This document shows positions 6,215 to 10,543 of a stretch of 10,543 nucleotides of DNA, in pieces; within the stretch, counting starts at the first letter, position 1, and each line of letters opens with the position of its first letter. This DNA comes from Gemmatimonadota bacterium. Lineage in GTDB: Bacteria; Gemmatimonadota; Gemmatimonadetes; Longimicrobiales; Gaopeijiaceae. The stretch lies in the NCBI GenBank assembly GCA_030550695.1, contig JAUQOX010000093.1, forward strand, positions 1 to 10,543. The letters run 5' to 3'. The notes beneath the pieces were generated by a model. That model was given only the letters and a program-made list of their open reading frames with translations. It made no database searches and had not been told where the DNA came from. A program made the translations under genes and the position numbers.

Positions 6215-6753
6215 CCACGGTTGCTGCCCTCAAGGATCCCGTCCCGGCGGCCGGGGGGCAGGGTCGGCTGGCAGCCTTACTGGCGGAGGCCCTCCGGCGC
6301 GAAGGGAAACTCCTGGTGGACCTCCTGGAGGTTCTTCGGGTCCAGCGGGCGGCTGTGGCCCGCGACGATCTGGCGGCGGTGGACGAGAGCGTCTTCGCCG
6401 CCCAGAGGATCTTTCGGACCTTGGCCGAGGCCCGGAAGCAGCGCTTGGGGCTTTACGAGGCCATGGGATTGCCCCGGGAGACCTCTTTGGGGGACTTGGA
6501 CGGCCTACTGGGTCCTTGGATGCGGGAAGACCTGGCCTCCGCCCGGAGCCGCCTGCAGGAGATCGCAGGGGAACTTGCCCGGGAGCTGGCGGTGAACCGT
6601 ATGGTTCTCGAAGGGGCCCTGGCAGCCTGTGACGAGCTCGTGCGCCTGTATCGCCACGGCCCCGAGGGTGCCGGAACCGCCGCCTATGACCTCCGACCGA
6701 ACCGGCCGGCCCCTTCGGGCCCGGCGGGAACCCTTTTGGACAGGCAGGCCTGA
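6211..6753 (+). CDS. flgN: FlgN family export chaperone
   Basis: Cytoplasmic chaperone that keeps the hook-filament junction proteins FlgK and FlgL export-competent. 180 aa and almost entirely helical. About residues 19-85 read as the FlgN pattern: LAALLAEALRREGKLLVDLL, then RVQRAAVARDDLAAVDESV, then QRIFRTLAEARKQRLGLYEAMGLP. This is a long amphipathic hairpin with the typical ...R..L...MGLP end. A second helical pair follows (about 103-148), and the tail after 150 is Pro/Gly-rich and probably disordered; in this family the C-terminal part binds clients. It sits in an ATGA overlap with flgJ and ends one base before flgK, its expected client. Sequence conservation of FlgN is low, so the call rests on pattern plus position. 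Confidence 0.85.
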   Translation: MTTVAALKDPVPAAGGQGRLAALLAEALRREGKLLVDLLEVLRVQRAAVARDDLAAVDESVFAAQRIFRTLAEARKQRLGLYEAMGLPRETSLGDLDGLLGPWMREDLASARSRLQEIAGELARELAVNRMVLEGALAACDELVRLYRHGPEGAGTAAYDLRPNRPAPSGPAGTLLDRQA

Positions 6754-6754
6754 C

Positions 6755-8131
6755 ATGCCCTCCCTCGGCACCATCCTTTCCGTGGCTTCCACCGGGCTTC
6801 GGGCGCACCAGGAAGCCATCAACGTCACCGCGCACAACATCGCCAACGCCTCCTCCTCCGGCTATTCCGTCCAGCGCCCGGTGCTGACGGCCTTGTCGCC
6901 CCTGCGGACCCCTGGGGGCGTGTTCGGCACGGGAGTGAGGATCCCGGACGTACAGCGGCTCCGGGATACCTACCTGGATGCGGCCTACCGCAAGGAGGCC
7001 TCCCTGGTGGCCGGCGAGGAAGCCCGGGCGGGGGTCCTGGGGCAGATCGAAACCCTTCTGGGCGAGCCGGGGGAGGGTGGGCTGGGCAACCTCCTGGATC
7101 GGTTCTTTTCGGCATGGAGCGCCCTGGCCACCCATCCCACCAGTGCCGCAGCCAGGCAGGGAGTGGTGGACCAGGGGGCCCTCTTGGCCGGGCGCCTGCG
7201 GGGTCTTGCGGCGGGATTGGACCGGTTCCGCCAAGACGCCCAGGAGCGCTTGATGGCGGCGGTGCGGCGAGGCAACGAGCTGGCGGCGGAGATCGCCCAC
7301 CTCAATCGGGAGATCACCGCGGCCGAGGCCGGGGGTCACACAGCGGGGGACCTCCGGGATGCCCGAGACCGGGCTCTGGACGAGATGGCCACCCTTTTGC
7401 CCGTACAGGTCGTGGAGCGGGAAAACGGGAGCGTAGGGGTTCTGGCCAACGGCCTTTCCATGGTGGACGGGGCTTCCCACACCCCTCTGGAAATCCGGGT
7501 GTCCGGGGGGGTTGTGGGGGTGGGGTTGGTGGGACGACCGGGACTCGTGGGGTTGGAGGGGGGGGCGGTGGCGGGTCTCCTCCGGCTGTTGAACCAGGAC
7601 CTTCCCCACCTTCGGGCACGCCTGGACGAGTTGGCGGCCGCTCTGGTGGCCGAGGTCAATGCCGTCCACCGGACGGGTACCACCCCCGAGGGGAGCACGG
7701 GTGTGGATTTCTTCGACCCCGCAGGGGTCACGGCGGCTTCCATTTCCCTTTCGTCCGCCGTGGCTGCGAGCCCCAGGCTGGTGGCTGCGGGGACGGGGGG
7801 GGCCGCCGGGGAGTATCGGGCGGGGGTCAACGACGTGGCCCTGGCTTTGGCGGCACTTCGGGACACGGTGTCGCCCTCCCTGGGGCATACCTACGGGGAG
7901 CATCTCCGAGGGCTGGCCACCGGCCTGGGGTTCGCCTTACGTTCTTCCCTGGACCTTGTGGAGGTCCACCGAACCCTTCGGGAGCAGGCCGAGATGCGTC
8001 GCTCCAGCTTCAGTGGAGTGTCCACCGACGAGGAGCTGGTGCGCCTCATGGAATTCCAGACGGCCTACGCCGCGGCGGCCCGGGTGATCACCGCGGCCCA
8101 GGAGATGCTGGAAACCCTGGTGCGGCTCTAG
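6755..8131 (+). CDS. flgK: Flagellar hook-associated protein 1 FlgK
   Basis: First hook-filament junction protein, exported and assembled on the hook tip. 458 aa, shorter than the roughly 545 aa of enterobacteria, mainly because the variable central domains are reduced. The N-terminus has SVASTGLRAHQEAINVTAHN (9-28) and then IANASSSGYSVQRP (29-42), the axial-protein motif as found in FlgK. The next helices include LDRFFSAWSALATHPTSAAA and, further on, NELAAEIAHLNREIT with GDLRDARDRALDEMATLLPV, which is characteristic. VNAVHRTG and GVDFFDP occur in the middle. The C-terminal 39 residues, from SGVSTDEELVRLMEFQTAY to LETLVRL, are the conserved closing helix. ATG 6755 lies one base after the flgN stop; the open frame extends further upstream but that part overlaps flgN. 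No flgL follows. Confidence 0.94.
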   Translation: MPSLGTILSVASTGLRAHQEAINVTAHNIANASSSGYSVQRPVLTALSPLRTPGGVFGTGVRIPDVQRLRDTYLDAAYRKEASLVAGEEARAGVLGQIETLLGEPGEGGLGNLLDRFFSAWSALATHPTSAAARQGVVDQGALLAGRLRGLAAGLDRFRQDAQERLMAAVRRGNELAAEIAHLNREITAAEAGGHTAGDLRDARDRALDEMATLLPVQVVERENGSVGVLANGLSMVDGASHTPLEIRVSGGVVGVGLVGRPGLVGLEGGAVAGLLRLLNQDLPHLRARLDELAAALVAEVNAVHRTGTTPEGSTGVDFFDPAGVTAASISLSSAVAASPRLVAAGTGGAAGEYRAGVNDVALALAALRDTVSPSLGHTYGEHLRGLATGLGFALRSSLDLVEVHRTLREQAEMRRSSFSGVSTDEELVRLMEFQTAYAAAARVITAAQEMLETLVRL

Positions 8132-8177
8132 CCCTCCCGAAAGGCCTGGCACGGCACGGTCCCGGGGAGACGGCGCC

Positions 8178-8471
8178 ATGCTCATCCTCTCGAGGAGAGT
8201 GGGGGAGGCGATCCTCCTGGACGGGGGGGTGCGGATCGTAGTTCTGGGGCTGGACGGGGGAGGCGTACGCCTGGGAATCGAGGCGCCGCCCTCCGTGGGC
8301 ATCGTCCGGGAAGAAGTCGCCCTTCGGATCGCCGAGGAGAACCTCCGGGCCGGCGCCACCGAGGAGGCCAGGCGGTGGCTTCAGACGCTGGGAGAACCGT
8401 CCCCCTCCGCTCCCCCCCCCGAGCCCTCCGGTGGGAAGGCGGATCCCGAGGCCGGCGGGAATCGCAGGTAG
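8178..8471 (+). CDS. csrA: Carbon storage regulator CsrA (extended C-terminus)
   Basis: Homodimeric RNA-binding protein that recognises GGA motifs and represses or stabilises mRNAs, including flagellar ones. Residues 1-55 are textbook CsrA: MLILSRRVGEAILLDGGVRI, VVLGLDGGGVRLGIEAP, then VREEVALRIAEEN, with the RNA-contact positions Leu4 and Arg44 in register with E. coli CsrA. The protein is 97 aa against about 61-80 for most homologues. The extra tail from about residue 60 is a short helix followed by Pro/Ser/Gly-rich sequence, and from residue 68 it overlaps the convergent kinase-like gene. GGGGAG (8164-8169) is the ribosome-binding site and contains a GGA, so autoregulation is possible. It lies 46 bases after flgK; csrA beside flgK/flgL is a common arrangement, but the usual partner fliW is not seen. 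Confidence 0.95.
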   Translation: MLILSRRVGEAILLDGGVRIVVLGLDGGGVRLGIEAPPSVGIVREEVALRIAEENLRAGATEEARRWLQTLGEPSPSAPPPEPSGGKADPEAGGNRR

Positions 8472-9136
8472 AGCCGGAAGGACCCCTGGTCTCCCGTTCC
8501 TCTCCCCACGGAGACCCCGTAGCAGCCGAGGACCCTCCGTGCCCTCGCCGGAAGGATCTCTCCCCCTAGCGGCCGGAAGAAGGCGGTGGAGCCGGGGACG
8601 GCCTCTCCCGTTGCCTGGGGGTCCGGGTCCCCTCCCTGCAGGGTGACCAGGAGGGCTCCCCCCTTCCCCCGGGCTTCGACCCGGAGGACCGCCCGCCGGG
8701 AGCAGGAACGGGCGAGGCCCGCCATGAGGATGGCCACCGCCCTGAAGAGGAGGGTCCGATCCCCCCGGATGGGGGGCGCACCGCCCTTGGCCTCCACTTC
8801 GATGCGGAGCCCCTCCATCCCCGGCAGAGACTCCACCACCCTTGCGGCGGGGCCGAGGAGGTCCAAGGGGGTGAGGAGTTGGGGGGCCTCCATCCGATCC
8901 ACCAGGAGGCCCAGCAACTCGGCGGTTCGCTCCAGCCGGCCCGTTTCTTCCCGCAGGACCTCCCACGCCATGGCGGGTTCCCAGCTTTCCCCGAGGTAGG
9001 CAAGACCCCCCAGGGTGGAGACCCGACCGCTGAGGTCGTGGCAGACCCTGCGGAGGATCCCTTGCCGGAGGACCCGCCATCCGGCCCGGTCCAGCAGTTT
9101 GAGGAGGGACGCCCGGGAAGGGGGTGAGGCCTTCAT
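8381..9136 (-). CDS. Degenerate histidine-kinase-like protein (ChpT/Spo0B-type phosphotransferase candidate)
   Basis: 251 aa, no membrane segment. Residues 27-50 carry an H-box, RRVCHDLSGRVSTLGGLAYL, with His33-Asp34, in a dimerisation helix paired with LREETGRLERTAELLGLLVD (61-80). From about 89 the order of a HATPase domain can be followed: LTPLDLLGPAARVVES, LRIEVEAKGGAPPIRGD, LLFRAVAILMAGLARS and finally GSFRLYLRFPP (218-228). The N-box Asn is replaced (M-A-G at 138-140), and the G1 Asp is missing (VTLQGG at 164-169). Loss of ATP-binding residues with a kept His is the pattern of phosphotransfer proteins such as ChpT and Spo0B, or of a pseudokinase. It overlaps csrA by 91 bases tail to tail, and the frame bias suits a real gene. 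The ATG has no purine-rich ribosome-binding site, so the start is uncertain. A link to motility is inferred only from position. Confidence 0.75.
   Translation of the reverse strand: MKASPPSRASLLKLLDRAGWRVLRQGILRRVCHDLSGRVSTLGGLAYLGESWEPAMAWEVLREETGRLERTAELLGLLVDRMEAPQLLTPLDLLGPAARVVESLPGMEGLRIEVEAKGGAPPIRGDRTLLFRAVAILMAGLARSCSRRAVLRVEARGKGGALLVTLQGGDPDPQATGEAVPGSTAFFRPLGGEILPARARRVLGCYGVSVGRGTGDQGSFRLYLRFPPASGSAFPPEGSGGGAEGDGSPSV
8412..8420. repeat. C9/G9 homopolymer in the csrA / kinase-like overlap
   Basis: Nine C on the plus strand encode Pro-Pro-Pro near residue 80 of CsrA; on the minus strand the same run is G9 in the tail codons of the kinase-like gene. Slippage would change only the disordered tails of both proteins, not their folded domains. 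Confidence 0.55.
8488..8516. repeat. Inverted repeat 17 bases after the csrA stop
   Basis: GGTCTCC and GGAGACC form a perfect 7-bp GC-rich stem around a 15-base loop. The position suits a transcription end for the flg-csrA operon, but there is no T-run after it, the loop is long, and it lies within the kinase-like coding region. It is recorded as a weak terminator candidate only. Confidence 0.2.
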
Positions 9137-9264
9137 GCCGGCAGCCGGAAGAAGGAAAGGGTGAAGGCCAGCCTTTGCACGCCCTCCAAGTTTTCGATGG
9201 ATGGGGGGGGTTCGGCAAGGCGGCCCCCCGCCCCGGCTCCCCCCTTTGTCCGGGGAATCCCGAC

Positions 9265-9299
9265 TGGCCCTCGGGAGGAGAACCCTCCCCGACGGGCCA
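9265..9299. other. Long imperfect hairpin between divergent genes
   Basis: Fourteen base pairs can form: T9265-C9270 with G9294-A9299, T9271-C9272 with G9291-A9292, and G9273-G9278 with C9284-C9289. There are single-C bulges at 9290 and 9293 and an AGAAC loop (9279-9283). No T-run follows on either strand, so it is not a standard intrinsic terminator. It lies upstream of the predicted motA start site, where it could be in the leader of the minus-strand gene or act as DNA or antisense RNA structure. Confidence 0.4.
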
Positions 9300-9339
9300 C
9301 CCGGCGCCCCGGGGGGAAGCTGTCCGCTCTGCCGTCCCC

Positions 9340-9366
9340 TCCAGTTTTCCGGGGGTGCGCCGATAC
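9340..9366 (+). promoter_or_regulatory. Sigma-28 (FliA) promoter for motAB
   Basis: TCCAGTTT, exactly 11 bases, then GCCGATAC. This matches the FliA consensus TAAAGTTT-N11-GCCGATAA at 6 of 8 and 7 of 8 positions with the canonical spacing. The predicted start site is near 9374, giving a leader of about 60 bases to the motA GTG. motAB is a classic FliA-dependent operon in E. coli, and fliA is present in this window. Confidence 0.7.
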
Positions 9367-9435
9367 TCTCCCCTGGGGTTACCGTGCCCCTCGCCGATTC
9401 TGGGACGTGTTCACCGGTCAGCCGGGGGTGGCGTC

Positions 9436-10299
9436 GTGCTGATCCTTGTCGGGATGGTGGTGGTCCTCGGGAGCGTCGTGGTGGGCTACACCATGCACGG
9501 AGGGAACCTGGCGGTCCTGATGCAGATCAACGAGTACATCGTCATCGGCGGCGCCGCCTTCGGGGCCCTGCTGGTGGGGAACAAACCCTCGGTGGTGAAG
9601 GGGGTGTTCACCCAGAGCCTGGCCCTCCTGAAGCCGAATCCCTACGGCCACCAGGCGTTCCGGGAGCTTTTGCAGGTCCTCTACGAGATCTTCTACGCCG
9701 CAAGGAAAGACGGCTTGGTGGGGATCGAAAACCACGTGGAGGAGCCTGAAAAGAGCGAACTCTTCCAGCGCTATCCCACCTTCTATCGAAATCGCCAGGC
9801 CATGGCCTTCCTCTCCGACACCCTGAAGGTCCTGCTGACGGGGGCGGTGGACGATCACCACCTGTCGGAGATCTTGGAGCTGGACCTGGAAAAACAGCAC
9901 CATGAAGCCCTGCAGGTCTCCCAGGCCCTGGCCCGTCTGGCCGACGCCCTGCCGGGGTTCGGAATCGTGGCGGCCGTGCTGGGGGTGATCATCACCATGG
10001 GCAAGATCGGAGGTGCGGCGGCGGAGGTAGGGCAGTCCGTGGCAGCGGCCCTGGTGGGGACGTTCCTGGGGGTTCTTTTGGCTTATGGGGTGGTGGGCCC
10101 CCTGTCCCAAGCCATCGCCGGGCGGGTCAAAGCGGAGGAAGCCTACATGGCCTGCATCAGGACGGCCCTGCTTTCCTTCGCCCGGGGAGACCCGCCCATC
10201 ACCTCGGTGGAGTTCGCCCGCCGGAACATCGAGCCGGAGGACCGTCCCTCTTTCGCCGAGCTGGAAGATCTGACCCGTCGTAGGGGGAAGGCCGCATGA
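9436..10299 (+). CDS. motA: Flagellar motor stator protein MotA (GTG start)
   Basis: Inner-membrane stator subunit that, with MotB, couples ion flow to torque through contacts with FliG. 287 aa, the usual length. Four membrane segments are visible at about 2-20, 33-50, 172-190 and 203-222. With the start at GTG 9436, the functional residues fall exactly at the E. coli numbers: Arg90 and Glu98 in RKDGLVGIE (FliG interface), Pro173 in DALPGFGIVAAVLG, and Pro222 in VVGPLS. This register, and the typical opening LILVGMVVVLGSVVVGY, decide the start over ATG 9454. The frame is open further upstream, but that part lacks any MotA character. GGGGGTGG lies just before the GTG as a weak ribosome-binding site. 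The stop overlaps the motB ATG (ATGA). The segments resemble proton-type MotA. Expression is probably from the sigma-28 promoter at 9340-9366. Confidence 0.94.
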   Translation: MLILVGMVVVLGSVVVGYTMHGGNLAVLMQINEYIVIGGAAFGALLVGNKPSVVKGVFTQSLALLKPNPYGHQAFRELLQVLYEIFYAARKDGLVGIENHVEEPEKSELFQRYPTFYRNRQAMAFLSDTLKVLLTGAVDDHHLSEILELDLEKQHHEALQVSQALARLADALPGFGIVAAVLGVIITMGKIGGAAAEVGQSVAAALVGTFLGVLLAYGVVGPLSQAIAGRVKAEEAYMACIRTALLSFARGDPPITSVEFARRNIEPEDRPSFAELEDLTRRRGKAA

Positions 10300-10543
10300 A
10301 TTCGGAAGAAAAGAAGATCGTGGTGGTGAAAAAGAAGAAGGGGGGCCACGACCACCCCCACGGCGGTGCCTGGAAAGTGGCCTACGCCGACTTCGTCACC
10401 GCCATGATGGCCTTCTTCCTGGTCATGTGGATCATGGGGATGGACCAGGGGGTGCGGGATCTGGTGGAGGGATATTTCACCAACCCCATCGGCTTCAAAC
10501 GGGCTTTTTCCGGGGGGAGCAATCCCACCAGCACCGGGGTCGA
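10296..10543 (+). CDS. motB: Flagellar motor stator protein MotB, N-terminal part (3' truncated by window)
   Basis: The first 82 codons are present. The cytoplasmic start is Lys/His-rich (IVVVKKKKGGHDHPHGG), as in E. coli MotB. The single membrane segment follows as AWKVAYADFVTAMMAFFLVM and WIMG, with the proton-accepting Asp at position 32, identical in number to E. coli Asp32. The segment YADFVTAMMAFFLVMWI is of the proton-driven rather than sodium-driven (PomB) type. After the membrane come the plug region (about 52-66) and the conserved NPTSTG. The OmpA-like peptidoglycan-binding domain lies beyond the window. It starts in an ATGA overlap with motA, so the pair is probably translationally coupled to give the 5:2 complex. 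Confidence 0.96.
   Translation, partial: MNSEEKKIVVVKKKKGGHDHPHGGAWKVAYADFVTAMMAFFLVMWIMGMDQGVRDLVEGYFTNPIGFKRAFSGGSNPTSTGV

Larger units (their letters stand above)
9137..9435. other. About 300-bp intergenic region between divergent kinase-like gene and motA
   Basis: No convincing protein is encoded here. The frame upstream of motA is open to 9124, but its residues are Pro/Gly/Arg-rich and unlike any family. The stretch holds a G8 run (9203-9210), a strong imperfect hairpin (9265-9299), a sigma-28 promoter match (9340-9366) and a weak second one (9374-9400). No promoter for the minus-strand gene was recognised. Confidence 0.6.

Noticed and set aside
8147..8161. TGGCACG upstream of csrA as a sigma-54 promoter
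   Set aside because: The -24 half is perfect but the -12 half reads GGTC, lacking the essential GC at the right distance.
8088..9218. 376-codon minus-strand frame overlapping the kinase-like gene
   Set aside because: Pro/Gly-rich composition and no motifs, whereas the frame at 8381-9136 shows an H-box and a HATPase-like order.
9374..9400. Second sigma-28-like match upstream of motA (TGGGGTTA-N11-GCCGATTC)
   Set aside because: The -35 half has only 4 of 8 consensus bases, much weaker than the match at 9340-9366.
9124..9435. N-terminal extension of motA to ATG 9124
   Set aside because: It would add 104 residues of Pro/Gly/Arg-rich sequence, overlap the divergent gene start, and spoil the exact MotA register; the sigma-28 promoter also lies within it.

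Overview
The window is part of a flagellar and motility locus from a GC-rich Gram-negative bacterium. The P-ring, L-ring and FlgA genes require an outer membrane. The gene order (flhG, fliA, then the flgF to flgK block, then csrA) resembles clusters in Desulfobacterota (Deltaproteobacteria), Acidobacteria and neighbouring phyla. I cannot fix the phylum from the sequence alone. Base and codon use look uniform, with heavy use of GGG glycine codons, and I see no insertion sequence, phage, CRISPR, rRNA or tRNA.

Layout, left to right. Positions 1-305 hold the end of flhG (MinD-like flagellar number regulator). Positions 306-446 are a short intergenic leader with a possible sigma-54 promoter and a 13-bp palindrome. 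From 447 to 8131 runs a tightly packed plus-strand set: fliA (sigma-28), an uncharacterised one-pass membrane protein with a C-terminal helix-turn-helix-like segment (SwrB-like by position and layout), flgF, flgG, flgA, flgH, flgI, flgJ (rod-binding domain only), flgN and flgK. Most junctions are ATGA overlaps or gaps under 30 bases, so one operon with translational coupling is likely. csrA follows 46 bases after flgK. flgM, flgL and fliW, which often accompany these genes, are not in the window.

On the minus strand, converging on csrA and overlapping its 3' end by 91 bases, lies a gene for a histidine-kinase-like protein. It keeps the H-box His-Asp but has lost recognisable ATP-binding residues, and so resembles a ChpT/Spo0B-type phosphotransfer protein. 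About 300 noncoding bases follow, with a strong imperfect hairpin and a very good sigma-28 promoter match, then motA (GTG start) and the beginning of motB, which runs off the window.

Working together: FlhG sets flagellar number and placement. FliA switches on late genes and probably motAB through the promoter at 9340-9366. FlgF/FlgG form the rod, FlgA chaperones FlgI, and FlgI/FlgH form the P and L rings. FlgJ aids rod assembly, FlgN escorts hook-filament junction proteins, and FlgK is the first junction protein. CsrA controls translation, and MotAB is the proton-type stator. The least understood parts are the SwrB-like protein and the degenerate kinase.
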